Source: Pomphorhynchus laevis
Lineage: Eukaryota; Acanthocephala; Palaeacanthocephala; Echinorhynchida; Pomphorhynchidae
Reading direction: 5' to 3'
NCBI GenBank assembly: GCA_012934845.2
Contig: WNNJ02001595.1
Coordinates: 283,411 to 347,410 of the forward strand
Length of the DNA: 64,000 nt
Every line of letters begins with the position of its first letter. The first letter of the stretch is position 1. The translations under genes were made by a program, and so were the position numbers. Below the pieces are notes generated by a model. It saw only the letters and a list, made by a program, of their open reading frames with translations, was not told where the DNA came from and searched no databases. Shown in pieces: positions 1-29,844 of the stretch.

Positions 1-87
1 TGCAATCCTACCTTGTAGGATTGCGAGCTATGATGCCACCTGATCACTTATTATAATGCCACCTGAGCACTTATTTTCCAACATTCT

Positions 88-333
88 TTAAGCTTGCTGA
101 AACTGTCCAGACCTTATCATTTTAGTAACTCTCCCATCCATCTCTTTTGATTCATTATCTTGAATTATACAAAATTCTCTCAAATGCTGCAAGTATCGTG
201 CTCCTGAAAGCAGATAGTCAAAATCATTTGCCCCCAATTTAGTAATTATACTCTCTAATGTTTTCCGCAGATACGAAATCTCCCTTGTTAGTGATCGCTG
301 CATCAATAATTGGCAAGCGACTTCAGATGATCG
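88..333 (-). CDS. Putative 3'-terminal coding exon, unrecognised
   Basis: Reading the minus strand there is an open frame that follows a possible splice acceptor (AAAACAG at about 334-340) and ends in a stop at 88-90. It encodes about 81 residues with ordinary protein composition, including the stretch FDYLLSGARYLQHLREF and a charged C-terminus. Upstream on the minus strand all frames close quickly, so if real this is the last exon of a gene whose earlier exons I could not find. A plus-strand frame (258-506) overlaps it, is more hydrophobic and lacks gene-like signals. I do not recognise the protein. Composition supports coding, but nothing else does. Confidence 0.3.
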   Translation of the reverse strand, partial: RSSEVACQLLMQRSLTREISYLRKTLESIITKLGANDFDYLLSGARYLQHLREFCIIQDNESKEMDGRVTKMIRSGQFQQA

Positions 334-644
334 CTGTTTTGATTGTCATTTTTGTTGAATACATTGAAACAATACGCGATTATTCCAATAAAGTATTTGC
401 GGGTATTACATTTGGGAAGTTACATTTGATTCAGTATCCATTGAATTTACTTCAGCGTAAAGTGGCTTTACTTTTGTCATTTAAGAATAACATCGAGTTG
501 TTATAACTTACTAGCAATAACCAGAGCTCTTATATTCTGGGATGGTTTGTAATCGACTTTTTGTATGTCGTTTGTTGATGCTCGTCTGATGTTATGATTA
601 ACGTGTAATATTAGACAAGAAAGGAATTCCGCGAACGAATGGAG
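334..644. other. Unassigned intergenic sequence
   Basis: No gene, repeat or signal is supported here. The plus-strand frame that crosses it ends at 506 and resembles no family I know. Confidence 0.4.
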
Positions 645-1076
645 TGGAACTGGATTGATCTGGAAATGGATTGATCTGTAACTGGATTGATCTCTAACTG
701 GATTGATCTGTAAATGGATTGATCTGGAGCTGGATTGATCTGGAGCTGGATTGATCTGGAGCTGGATTGATCTGGAACTGGATTGATCTGGAACTGGATT
801 GATCTGGAAATGGATTGATCTGGAACTGGATTGATCTGGAACTGGATTGATCTGGAACTGGATTGATCTGGAACTGGATTGATCTGGAACTGGATTGATC
901 TGGAACTGAATTGATCTGGAACTGGATTGATCTGGAACTGGATTGATCTGGAACTGGATTGATCTGGAACTGGATTGATCTGTAACTGGATTGATCTGGA
1001 ACTGAATTGATCTGGAACTGAATCGATCTTGAACTGGATTGATCTGGAACTGGATTGATCTGGAGCTGGACTGATT
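645..1076. repeat. 16-bp minisatellite, about 27 copies
   Basis: The unit ACTGGATTGATCTGGA repeats head to tail with occasional substitutions, mainly GGAA/GGAG/GTAA and one AATCGATCTT variant. Because 16 is not a multiple of three and the unit has no stop on the minus strand in several frames, it creates long overlapping minus-strand open frames of Ser/Gln/Ile/Asn/Pro repeats. These are a consequence of the repeat and are not genes. Confidence 0.95.
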
Positions 1077-1596
1077 GTATGTGTGTATATATGTAAACCA
1101 AAAATAGTCAGTCATGTATGATATCTCTCTAAGCTGTTCAATTTAAAGTTTTTTAATCTATTAGAAATAATAATCTATTATTTTATGATGAATCGATAAA
1201 TTTACAAAAATGTTATAATACATAATTATAATACATTTACATATATTTTTACATTTACATATATTTTATAATTATATACAATATAATATATTATATATAA
1301 AATATCATGAAATATATCAAAATATTCCAGATCATGTAATATTATATTGAGATATATTACAAACTAATAAATTGCAACGTCTAATCAATAGAAGCGTTAT
1401 TTAAAATTGACTATTTTTCCTTTATTCAGAATAATGGCGTAGCCAAGATCATAAATTTAATGTTATCCATTTGATACAAAATTTTAGTTATTAAATATAT
1501 CTACTTTAATTTGCAATTTTTATAATAAAGGTGTAATTGTCATAATTACTCAATTATGCACTTTTACATAAATTACACAACATTTTTAAATTAATT

Positions 1597-1660
1597 TTAA
1601 TGCGTTATACCGGATATATCCGATATAACGCATTAAAAATGCACTAAATCTTTAGTGCAT
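1597..1660. repeat. Two adjacent palindromes
   Basis: Bases 1597-1636 form an inverted repeat with 20-bp arms, no spacer and one mismatch, containing the step CCGGATATATCCG. It is followed directly by a second hairpin at 1639-1660 with 10-bp perfect arms (ATGCACTAAA and its complement) and a 2-base loop. Confidence 0.85.
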
Positions 1661-1860
1661 ATTGAACCTTGTACATCCATTACAAATATTACGATAAATC
1701 AAATTTTGATAAAATTTTGGTTCATTTATAAAGATCTATTCAAGTCGTAAATTGTCATGCACTTATAAATTGTCATTAATCTAAAATTAATTAAATTGAA
1801 TTTTAAATTCAATTAGTAACATCGCAATTATCGATGATTATCGCTGATTATCGGTTTTCA

Positions 1861-2014
1861 AATATTAATATTAATATTTGAAAATATTAATATTAATATT
1901 TTAATATTAAATTAATGTTTTAAATTTTAATATTAATATTAATATTAATATTAATATTTGAAAATATTAATATTAATATTTTAATATTAAATTAATGTTT
2001 TAAATTTTAATATT
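1861..2014. repeat. 80-bp-period direct duplication of AT-rich sequence
   Basis: Bases 1861-1934 recur at 1941-2014 essentially unchanged. The unit is itself made of AATATT/TTAATA steps, so slippage or local duplication is the likely origin. Confidence 0.8.
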
Positions 2015-2814
2015 AAATTCAATATTAATTATTGTATTAATTATATTAATATTAATTATTTTTGTTAATTTAACAAAAATTAAAAAACTATTTTATTTTT
2101 ATAAAAACATTTTAAAATAATGTATATAATAAATAATTTATTAAATAATTAATTAAATAAATCTGTTTACGACCAAAATTCAATCGCTGGGTGTATGTCG
2201 AATTTAATCAGAGGAAATACGTCATTATAACGCTGGGTTGAGGAATAGAGACCGAAACCTAATAAGAAAAGCTCTATTTCTTATTCTTATACATTGTCCG
2301 AATTGAATTATGTTATTCCAAATGAATTATGTTATTGTTGTGCAGACGAGTAATCAACAATTAAATTACTAAGTATTACTAAGTTTAAGTATTAAATCAA
2401 TGCTGATGCACTATCAAATTATGAAAATTTAAGATTTTGTATAATTTATATTATAAAAATTATAATATAATTATAATTATATTATAATATAATATAATAT
2501 TTAAATTATAGTTAAAATTGAAAATAAAAATCAATCTCTAAAAATTAACTAATAAATTATATACGATGTATTTGAATAAGGAAGAGAGGTCAACAGATAA
2601 ACTGATATGTTATTAGGCAACGAAACATATTGCTAGACCCAACATTGAAGCAAATGCATTGACAAATGCATGCTAATTACATAGCCTTAAAAGCTTCCAG
2701 CTTAAGAGTTTAAATTTAGGCATCGTATTTGAGACATCGTAATTAAGAGATTTAGTTTAAATTTAAACATCGTAATTGTGACACCGTATGTTATTTATTA
2801 GTAAAATTAAAATT

Positions 2815-3046
2815 AATTAAAATCAATCGGTTTCTCCTGATTACCTCTAATCCTTATTCTTATACATCGCATGTTATTTATTAGTCAATTCATAACAATT
2901 GACTTTTATTTCAAATTTTTACTTAAAATTCTGACTTGACATAAATATAAATTGTATAAAATCTTATATAATTATTTATTATTTATCTTTATTTTTGATT
3001 TATATATAGCATAAAATACGTAGACTCCGGTAGCTGATCTGATATA
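2815..3046 (-). repeat. Interspersed repeat family, minus-strand copy (5' half)
   Basis: Read on the minus strand this begins with the family's conserved head (GATCAG..., then GTCTACGTATTTTATGC). It runs through the A/T-rich middle and ends near the segment that precedes the structured core (AAGAATAAGGATTAGAGG). The core itself is missing or heavily changed here. Plus-strand copies in the kinase intron at 18-20 kb show the full layout. Confidence 0.7.
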
Positions 3047-3670
3047 TTTAACTCGTATTAGAAAGCTAAAGAAGTTCGCATTTACTATCCATCATTGGAA
3101 GTAATTATAATTTATCCGTCAATTGACTTTTAAATTATAAAGTAAAAATTAATTAATTAAAGGTTATTTATTTAAGATTCTAAAATGCTATTTTACATAA
3201 TAAATTGGAATTAAAATGAATTCGGGGAGTTAAAAATTATTTAAAAAGTTAGACATTTATTACAAATGTTTAATCTTCTTAAGATCAAAAAATTACAAGA
3301 ATGAAAGAGTCTGAGCTTAGAATTCAAACTAAAAAATATACATTTTTTGAGGTTTAATTATTTGGAATAAATGACTCCAATCCTTATCATGATACATTGT
3401 CTGTTATTTATTAATCAATTCATACAAATTGACTTCTATTTTAAGTTTCAATTTTAAATTTTAACTTAAAAAATCTTATTTAAACTCTAAGATTAAATTC
3501 CAATTTAAAATATTTATCATAAAAATAAATATATCGATAGATCCATCACTATTAATGATAACGAACTAAAAATGTTCACATCTAAAAATACTTAGTATCT
3601 TATTATACCTTTAAATTTTTGAACTCTCATTGTTTATGATGACGAGGTTATAACGTACTTATCTTTTGAG

Positions 3671-3708
3671 GATTAGAAGCATCTATCTAAAGATAGATGC
3701 TTCTAATC
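3671..3708. repeat. Perfect hairpin, 18-bp arms
   Basis: GATTAGAAGCATCTATCT is followed, after a 2-base spacer, by its exact reverse complement. The TCTAATCTATCT... motif then recurs about 55 bp downstream (3700-3730 and 3756-3784), so the hairpin belongs to a small local repeat. Confidence 0.85.
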
Positions 3709-3799
3709 TATCTTTAGGTTAGATTCAGGAAATAATCTAATATATCATTAAAATATTCTAATCTATCTATGGGTTAGATTCAGAAATCGTTTATACAAA

Positions 3800-4560
3800 A
3801 GCCACCGAAAGTAAAAACGTTCCCTCTTTAAATTTCACAACCATGTTCCAAATTCTCACCGCAAACGGAGTTACCATTTACTCAAATTCACGCATTATTT
3901 GCCGGCGTCTGCGAGGCAAACGATCTGACATTCTCCAGTGGTTACTGGTCACAACCAATGAAGTAATCACCATCCAAATCCTCACTAACCTTAGCGAATT
4001 AAAAAACACTTTAAAATATCATTTACATTTTTGTCAGAAAAAATAAGTTTTAATTCAATAAAGGCCGATTTATGCATTACTTAGAAATCATATTAAGAAG
4101 ATGGACAATGTTCTATCTACGGCGACCTCCAAAACGCAGACAGCAATGCCCGCGCAACGTCGCTTGTTTTTTAACCATAAGTATTTAAAATCTTAATCTT
4201 TAATTAAATATATAGTACTCTTGTTTAATACACTACGAAATACAATTTTTAACTTTAATAAAAGGCTTTTTAAGCGTGAAGATATTAAAATCCTTCATTA
4301 CTTACAGCTCTATTCACATTGACTTACAACAGGCTGGATTTTAGCATGACATATTAGTATTGATATTTTAGTCTTTTATTAAATATATATAGTAAACTCT
4401 TGTTTAAACTCAACCTTTAAAAATGTTTACTTTTTAATAACATTAATACTTAAAATGACTTTTGCAATAGTCGAAAATGTAATTTTTCTACTCAGTTTCA
4501 GAGCACATGAAAGTATAAATGTATAACATTTATTGAAAAGAAACATATTTTCTGTATTCT
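3800..4560 (+). repeat. Diverged single copy related to the 43-64 kb array unit
   Basis: Around 4097-4172 the sequence matches the core of the right-hand array units (AGATGGACAATGTTCTA, then TACGGCG, ending in a T run). Around 4370-4500 it matches the next array segment (CTTGTTTAAACTCAAC, AAAAATG, TTACTTTTT, TTTTTCTAC). The order and spacing agree, so this is an old dispersed copy of part of the array unit. Bases 3843-4046 are richer in G+C than the surroundings and open for 67 codons on the plus strand. That peptide is not recognisable and I do not call a gene. Confidence 0.65.
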
Positions 4561-4755
4561 ATAATATCCCTAAGCTTAGATTTAATCTTGACAAGCATAA
4601 TTACTTATTACTTATAAGTTTTTTACTTATTACTTATTCACAACTGAAATATAAAATTAAATTTAATAGACAACTTTTTTAAATAACAGACAATTCAACT
4701 TTAATAGTTTAGCAGTTAATATGTAATTGTTTTAATTGTATTATTTTAAGTTCAG

Positions 4756-23637
<18,882 letters not shown>

Positions 23638-23771
23638 TTGAGTTTCAGTTCTGTTGATTTCCATTAAATTCATTTTAGTAAATTAAGTTGCCTCTTCCAC
23701 TGTGTAAGCTTTCATGTTTTTCGAATCATTTGATTTTTCTACTTAAAATATCATTGTTTCTGTTTTTGTGT

Positions 23772-23777
23772 AATAAA
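23772..23777 (+). terminator. Poly(A) signal of the TAO kinase gene
   Basis: AATAAA lies 135 bp past the kinase stop codon and is followed by T/G-rich sequence, as expected for a cleavage site around 23.8 kb. Confidence 0.6.
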
Positions 23778-24119
23778 AACACTATACGTGTGCCTATTAT
23801 TTGGATCATTTTGTTGTTATTTTACTGATTGTATATTTTTTGAATTTCAGCATAAAAGTTAATAATTTAACCTCATATTTAGTTAAAATTCATATTAATT
23901 ATTAAATTAATAATTAATTGTTTATGATTTATTTTGAAAATAACAGTTAATTTTTAATTAATCATTAATTAATAATTAATTTTTATTAATTATTTTTTGA
24001 TTAATAATTAAACATGTCATTGTATAGCCGACAAATTATAAAATCCACATTAGATATTGTTTAAATTTAATTTTAATTTAATGAAATAGTTATCAATTAA
24101 ATTTCGTTTTAGCGATCGA

Positions 24120-24960
24120 TTCGTCATTTATACAACTTTATAACAAATCATATCACCTTTCTTCGCTCCACCTATCACTCAATCTTGCAAAGTCCAAAAT
24201 CATGTGGATAATTCCCTCTTACCTCAACATTACTCCACCTGCCGTATATATCTACACAACCATTCTTCCTGACGGTATTATATCGTATTCCTCGGTTTCC
24301 ACTTTGACAGACATCTTTCTTTCAAGCCATTTGTTTCCAATAAAGTCCGCTCCTCATTCCTGCTATTACGTGGTATTCGCCGTATTCATAGGTTGATCGA
24401 TTTTCTCTCCTGTTTTTCTTTTTATCCGCCCCTTTGTTTTCACAAATCGATTATTGCCTTAGCCTGTTCCCGAACTCTCCCAAAACTACTCTCAAACCTC
24501 TCTAACGTATTGTAAACTTAGCAGTTCGCTTTCTACGTCTCTGCCGTTTTGACCAATATCTCAACATGTTTTCAATCTTTCCTGGCTTACCACAATTAGT
24601 CATCGTGTTCAGGTTCGTTTGATTATCCTGACCCGTCTTGTACTGCATCACAATTCCCCTTCATACTTACATATTACATATCTCGATGAATCTCGTCCTG
24701 CTTCTTTATCCTTAACATCATCTCATTCCATTCTCCTCTACACTCTAAATCATTCGACAAATTACCGTCACCGTTCCTTTCCTGTTGCTGCTCCTCTTGA
24801 TTGGAATTCGCTCTCTTTATACATATGCTGAACTCCATGTTCATACTATCCAAAATTCGTCTGCGTAATTTTTTAAATCAGTTTGATCATTTTCTATATT
24901 CCCAGGGACTTGTAAGTAGCCGTTGGCACTCACTCAAAATAAATTTCTCTTTTTTTAACG
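24120..24960 (+). pseudogene. CR1/L2-like LINE, 3' end of reverse transcriptase ORF, decayed
   Basis: In shifting plus-strand frames the region reads as the C-terminal part of a CR1-type RT: a LAKSKIM start, then IDYCLSLFPNSP...LKPL (the usual DYCNSLLAGLP...L motif), then VNLAVRFLR, and finally RHRSFPVAAPLDWNSL (usual G-R-SF-VAAP-LWNSLP). The frame is interrupted several times, so this is a dead 5'-truncated insertion. The pyrimidine-rich composition differs sharply from the neighbouring DNA and marks its limits. Confidence 0.75.
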
Positions 24961-25690
24961 ATAAAGTTTAAACTTAAAATTGCATTGTGTTTCATAATAA
25001 CTAAAATTTATTTTGTTTCTAAATAATTTTAGAAACTTGAGTTTATAAACTTTAGAAATCATTGCAATAGTAAGGAAATATTCCCTTACTCAGTGTAATA
25101 GAAACTTCTATATAAGAGATTACTTATTCTAGCAAAAGAAATTTGGAAAATTCAAACTTTTATTTGCCAAAACCTTAACAACGTTTTAAAACAAGTTTAT
25201 TCTTTTAGGTTTCTGCTTTGAGGGTATAAATAATCTTCTTGGTTATTTAATATTTTGAAATATTATGAACACCCTTAACACTATTTTTTCAACTTTGCAA
25301 CTTATACGTAAAACATTTGTAATTCTCCATGATTGAAAAAACCATTTGTACTTAATAACTGCTTTATTTTTCCGTTTGCGTCTATTTAATTTATAGACGA
25401 AACAATCATCTTACAACTCAAAAAATGCACAAATTAACTTTTAGATATTTTCCAAAAGTTAGGGATAAGTTCTGATATAAAAAATATTAGGCGCATAATA
25501 GTACCTAATAGTAATTATTAGTTACAAATGGTTTTCGATTAAAACAGTTTAGCATATAAGTGTTGTTTCGGCATATAAGTGTTTTTTAAGTATTTTTGTT
25601 GTTTTTAGCATATAAGTTTTTTATTTAGCTGATAAAAGTAGTGTTTTGAACCTGAAAGAGAAAATAAATAGATTGGATGTTCATTTATTA
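24961..25690. other. Intergenic, no feature recognised
   Basis: AT-rich DNA. A short run of three GCATATAAGT words lies at 25550-25620. No gene is seen. Confidence 0.5.
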
Positions 25691-27110
25691 AAACATTTTG
25701 GTAAAATTTTAAAAATTTTAAAAATTAAAAAAATTCGATGCAAATTTTTAAAAAATTATCTAACAGCAAAACATGCTATACTACAGAGAAGTACGGTAAT
25801 ATGAATGTTTTGTAACGATGATGTAGACGATGCTTTTATTTTATTTTTATTATATTTTATTTTTTAATTCTAATTTCTTTTGTATTTTTTCATCTTTTTG
25901 CTTACATTTGTGTGTTTTCTATCGTTTTGTTCTTTGCCGATGTCTCAAAATTACAATATGTCAAATGTTCAAGAATATAAATCTCAGAAATATGGTCCCT
26001 CTTCTTTTGTCTGACATCTTTGAATTAAATGAAAAAGAAAACAAGATGAATAAAGATGTTTAAATATTTATGATTAGATCTTTCTTTTGACATTTGTGTG
26101 TTCACTGTTGCTTTGTGTTTAAAAAGTTGCTGATATGTTAAAAATACAATATGTCGAATGTTCAAATATACAAAGCTCATAAATTCAATTATTTATCTTT
26201 CTGCAAGTTGCCGAATTCAACATTCACGTCGTCTTTTCAATGCAAACAATAAAATTGGGGCGATTATGTACAATCGAATATATAAAATGAACATTTTCGT
26301 ATTCATAAAAAAAGCGTATTACATTCATAAAATTCGTAATAATATTGTGTCGAATATTAAACAGACATTGCATAAAATATTTTGTAACGATGATGTCAAC
26401 GATGATTTTGTTTTATTTTTATTTTTAATTCTATTTTCTTTCGCATTTTGTCTTTCTATTAACATTTGCTCTATTAGTTTGCATCGTCAAATGTTGCTGA
26501 TGCATTTAGTTATAAACAATTTTAAATTAACAAAAAATTTTAATTAAAAAATTATCTTCGTTTATTTAAAAAATTAAACGTTTTTGATTTCATCCAACTG
26601 CGTGTATTATTTTTTACTAACAAATTTGGTATGACTAGCGAGATTGAAATTAATTAAAATATGACACGCCGTTTTACATTTGTTTGACATCCCTGAATTT
26701 AACTTTTATATATTAGAGCTTTTTTACAATTTTATCATTTGCTCTATTTGTTTGCATCGTCAAACGTTGCTGATGCTAAAATATATAATGGCAAATATAA
26801 TGATTCCTGGCCCACCGTTCACATCCCCATACAACTCCGCCTTATCGTAACTTTTCGTCTCATCGCTGTCTACTCCCTATCGTTTTTTAACTCCCTTCCT
26901 TAGACGACACTCATCCCACCTCTCTATATGTATTTGCTCTACAAGAGTTAGTGCCTTCAAACGTTGTCGATGCTAAAATATAAAATACCTTAAATGTTCA
27001 AGAATTCAATTGTTTATTTTCTCTCAAGTCGCCCTAATGCAGTTACCTGCTCGATGTAACAATAAAAATGGCGATGGTGTAGAATTGATTGTAAAATGAA
27101 CAATTTTAAA
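25690..27110. repeat. Cluster of diverged direct repeats
   Basis: The motif group GTAACGATGATGT (at 25815 and 26385), a TTTGTGTG or TTTGCTCTA block, GTCAAA-GTTGCTGAT and ATGT(C/T)-AATGTTCAA recurs about four times between 25690 and 27110. Bases 25696-25900 have inverted matches at about 36600-36700 and 37130-37240, so the unit is mobile or was duplicated. A 129-codon plus-strand frame at 26158-26547 is made of this repeat and reads as low-complexity Ile/Phe/Asn-rich peptide, so I do not call it a gene. Confidence 0.6.
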
Positions 27111-27176
27111 ATACAATTTTGATAAAATTGAATGCTTTGTTTCTGGTAATGTCAGAAGCAACCAGCAAATTTTAAA

Positions 27177-28110
27177 AATAAATTGGTGATTATTGATTCT
27201 ACTTCAAAATAACAGATTATTGAATTTTGAACTATAAAGAATTATTGAGCTATAAATAATTGTATTTTTGTTCCAATGAGCTAAAAACACTTTATCAGGA
27301 ATTTTTGCGTGGTGCAGCGCGCGTCAACTTTCAAGTGGCTGCCACTCGATGGGTTGACAAGTGTGACGAAGAGCAAATCGTTGTAGATTCTTGATCATTG
27401 CTAACTTAAGGGAGCCCGTAACGGCAAACAATGATATTCGTTCAAAGGAGGATCAGAACAGTATTCGGTCAATTCTTGGCTTCCTGTTTACCAATTCTCA
27501 ATCCGAAACTCGCTCAGGAATTCACGTCGAGTCTGTCTTTCGCTTAGGAAGACCTTCAAAATATCGGATCGGTCGTCCTCGGCTGTTAAAGGAGGTTTTC
27601 TATAAAGAGGAACTTGCTGATTTGGTGCTTTATCACTCTCATCGTCTCAAAGGGGCTGGTCTTCGTTTATTGAGAGATCTCAGCAAAGAAGATAGAATTC
27701 TCCTTAAGGTGGCTATTACGAAAATTCGTTATCGGCGCTCAAAAGGGGAGCGCAATCTTATGATCAGGAATTTTTGCGTGTTGCAGCGCACGTTAACCTT
27801 CAACTGGCTGCCACTCGATGTGTTAACAAGTGTGACGAATAGCTACATCGCGTCACTCAGTGCGACTACTGCACTTATCCCGTCGCAGCAGCCCCCTCAT
27901 TAACTTAATTCGAGGGATATTATTTGACCATTGACTTATCTTTTGGCAAGGTGATCAGGGACCGAAATTGTGAAGCTAATAATGACGCTACTGTGAATAT
28001 CATGTCTACAGCAGCTATCAAAATATAAAAATAAATTGGTGATTATTGAAAGATTATTGAATTTTGAGCTGTAAAGAATTGTATTTTTGTTCCAATGAGC
28101 TAAAAAAACT
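27177..28110. repeat. Nested direct repeats around an ORF1-like frame
   Basis: Two pairs of direct repeats bracket the reading frame. About 110 bp at 27177-27298 (AAATAAATTGGTGATTATTG to CCAATGAGCTAAAAA) recurs at 28028-28110. About 80 bp at 27297-27375 (CAGGAATTTTTGCGTG to CAAGTGTGACGAA) recurs at 27766-27844 and is part of the reading frame in the second copy. Confidence 0.75.
27376..27903 (+). pseudogene. LINE ORF1-like protein fragment
   Basis: The open frame reads LIIANLREPV near its start, then VFRLGRPSKYRIGRPRLLK, VLYHSHRLK, LLRDLSKEDR and RYRRSKGERNLMIRNF. The pattern (variable lead, FRLGR...RPRLLK, a leucine-rich spacer, then DLS-EDR and R--KGE-NL-IR) is typical of retroelement-associated, probably nucleic-acid-binding ORF1-type proteins in invertebrates. 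There is no ATG at the left edge: similarity begins straight after one copy of an 80-bp direct repeat, so the frame is truncated. A close copy lies at 33987-34724. The last ~45 codons, from the second 80-bp repeat, are not conserved with that copy. Confidence 0.6.
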
Positions 28111-28806
28111 TCATTGATACAAACTAGAACTAAAACAACATGTATTTTTTTAACAAAACCAGAAACGTTTTGTTTCTGATTCAAATAACTATTCAAATTC
28201 AATATTTGCAATTTAATAGCTGCAATTGATTGATTTTGTCAAACGCAATTTAACATAATAAAAGCTAATTCTTAGTTTGCTGTTGAAAGAAAATTGCTTA
28301 TTTAAATTGCCTTATATTTCTAAAGTATTTGTTGCTTTAAAATCCCATATTAAAAATGAACCAACATCAGTTATCTTTAATTGATTAATATCATTATTTT
28401 ATTGATAATCTGAATTTACAACTTTTATGCTCACATTTTATGCTTTTAGAGATAAAATATTTAACAAATAATAACGTATTCGTTATATCTTACCAACATC
28501 TTACTCACGCTAACGTTTCATAATGCTGGCAAGGTTTCGATTCGTTATTTTTATTCGTAGCTATGCACTAACACTTTCGCTATTCTTACTTTTAATTACT
28601 TCTGTTTATTTCAATTCTGAATCAGTAGTTCACATAAAGATAGTAGACCATGAATACTGTGCGGGACATTTAGAGACAACATGATATTATAAAATTTTCG
28701 AAAAATTCAATACATGACTAATCACTTTTTCATTATTTAGTGATGCAGCAAAATTATGCATTTAAAATTTTATCATTCACAATAAATCTCTATTTTATTC
28801 TCAAAG

Positions 28807-28814
28807 TATAAAAT
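28807..28814 (+). promoter_or_regulatory. Possible TATA box
   Basis: TATAAAAT lies 25 bp before the ATG at 28832. In A/T-rich DNA this may be chance. If used, the 5' leader would be extremely short. Confidence 0.25.
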
Positions 28815-28831
28815 ATTTACAAAAAATTAAA

Positions 28832-29431
28832 ATGAAGATGTTCGGACTTTCACCTGAAGATCAGTCGCAAGCTGTAAGGAATGTGTTCGGTCCAATATTT
28901 GGCGGTGGGGGTGGACCACCAGGTGGTGGATCTGTCAGCGCACCACACCCAACGCAGAGTGCTCCAGCCAACTTTGAACAGCACCTAGCCACACCTCCGA
29001 TGGCTCCCTTTCAACCAAGCATGAATTTCGCAAATCCACAAAGTTCAGCTCTAGGCGGTCTGGATGGAACTGTTAAAAAGTTAGAAAAAATAACTAAAAA
29101 TTTGGAAAAAGTTAGTCGGGCGTTAACAGGTAAAAAACCGAAGAAATCGTTCAAAATATTGGACTGCTCTAGGTCACCAGATAGAGTGCAGTCACGTTTT
29201 AATATAACAGTAAACTCGATTCCGTGTTCTTCCTCGTCAAGTTCAAGTGAATCGTCTTCAAGTAGTGAATCAGAAGACGATGATTCATATGATGTTCATC
29301 AGCTTCGTCAGATACTTTCAAAAGCATTGAGTGCTACACATAGTAAGTCCGTTCGAAAGAATCTGTTAAATGCACTTCATACTCTAGATAGAGACCCAAA
29401 CAAGATTAAAGTTGTTTACACAAGATCTTAG
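28832..29431 (+). CDS. Unrecognised single-exon gene, low-complexity 199-residue protein
   Basis: The frame starts at ATG 28832 (a second in-frame ATG follows two codons later) and ends TAG at 29431. G+C content is clearly higher than in flanking DNA, as for the kinase exons. The protein begins MKMFGLSPEDQSQAVRNVFG, then has a Gly/Pro-rich tract (about 24-33), a Pro/Ser/Gln-rich segment, a Lys-rich possible helix (LDGTVKKLEKITKNLEKVSR, about 77-96), a KKPKK basic patch, and a Ser run (about 132-146) leading into acidic SESEDDD that resembles casein-kinase-2 substrate sequence. The C-terminus is a plausible amphipathic helix (HQLRQILSKAL) ending KVVYTRS. No signal peptide or membrane segment is present. 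Basic and acidic blocks suggest a nuclear or RNA/chromatin-associated protein, but that is inference only. Confidence 0.65.
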   Translation: MKMFGLSPEDQSQAVRNVFGPIFGGGGGPPGGGSVSAPHPTQSAPANFEQHLATPPMAPFQPSMNFANPQSSALGGLDGTVKKLEKITKNLEKVSRALTGKKPKKSFKILDCSRSPDRVQSRFNITVNSIPCSSSSSSSESSSSSESEDDDSYDVHQLRQILSKALSATHSKSVRKNLLNALHTLDRDPNKIKVVYTRS

Positions 29432-29483
29432 TTGAGATTAATAATGTGTTTTTATTTGTCGAATGTTTAATATACGCAATAGA

Positions 29484-29678
29484 TCATGCTCTCGAAAAGT
29501 AAATTAGTACGCGTTTTACCTCTTTTAACACACGCTTAATTAATGTTTCTTTCAAAATAAGTGTTCCGTGATTTTTATGATTTTCTTCAAAAAATAGACT
29601 TTCTTTAATAGACTCATTTTCGAGTTTTTCCAGAAAGCTTGAAACCCGTTGGCTGCGATTTAAGACTAAACTCTGCAT
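29484..29678 (-). CDS. Possible short coding exon, unrecognised
   Basis: On the minus strand ATG at 29676-29678 opens 64 codons starting MQSLVLNRSQRVSSFLEKLE and continuing as charged, helix-like sequence. A good donor context (GAG then GTAAAA) occurs before the stop, so this could be a first exon. No partner exon or homologue is recognised. It lies between the plus-strand gene at 28.8 kb and LINE debris, so it may be a remnant. Confidence 0.25.
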   Translation of the reverse strand: MQSLVLNRSQRVSSFLEKLENESIKESLFFEENHKNHGTLILKETLIKRVLKEVKRVLIYFSRA

Positions 29679-29844
29679 TATCCTGGCTGGTAGTTAAAAA
29701 TTCTCAAAAGTATTTATCTTTATATATTGTTTATATATACATCAATAGGAAAATTAAATAATATTTTTTCATTCGGTTATTATATATTAAATATTATATT
29801 ATTATATATCGACTTCCAAAGAAGCCGAAGCTCATAGGGAAGAA

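Larger units (their letters stand above)
1077..3800. other. Gene-free AT-rich region with palindromes and repeat scraps
   Basis: This stretch has no supportable gene. It holds a 40-bp palindrome with an adjacent small hairpin, an 80-bp-period AT-rich duplication, degraded minus-strand copies of the interspersed repeat family (around 2200-2290, 2815-3046 and 3385-3480) and an 18-bp-arm hairpin near 3690. The DNA between them is low-complexity A/T. Confidence 0.7.

Noticed and set aside
645-1076. CRISPR-like regular repeats
   Set aside because: Head-to-tail 16-bp repeats without spacers in a eukaryotic sequence. This is a minisatellite.
501-1115. Two overlapping minus-strand reading frames of Ser/Gln/Ile/Pro repeats
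   Set aside because: They are produced by the 16-bp minisatellite, which happens to lack stops on that strand, and no gene signal accompanies them.
26158-26547. A 129-codon plus-strand reading frame
   Set aside because: It is built from locally repeated A/T-rich DNA, starts with no context and is low-complexity Ile/Phe/Asn.
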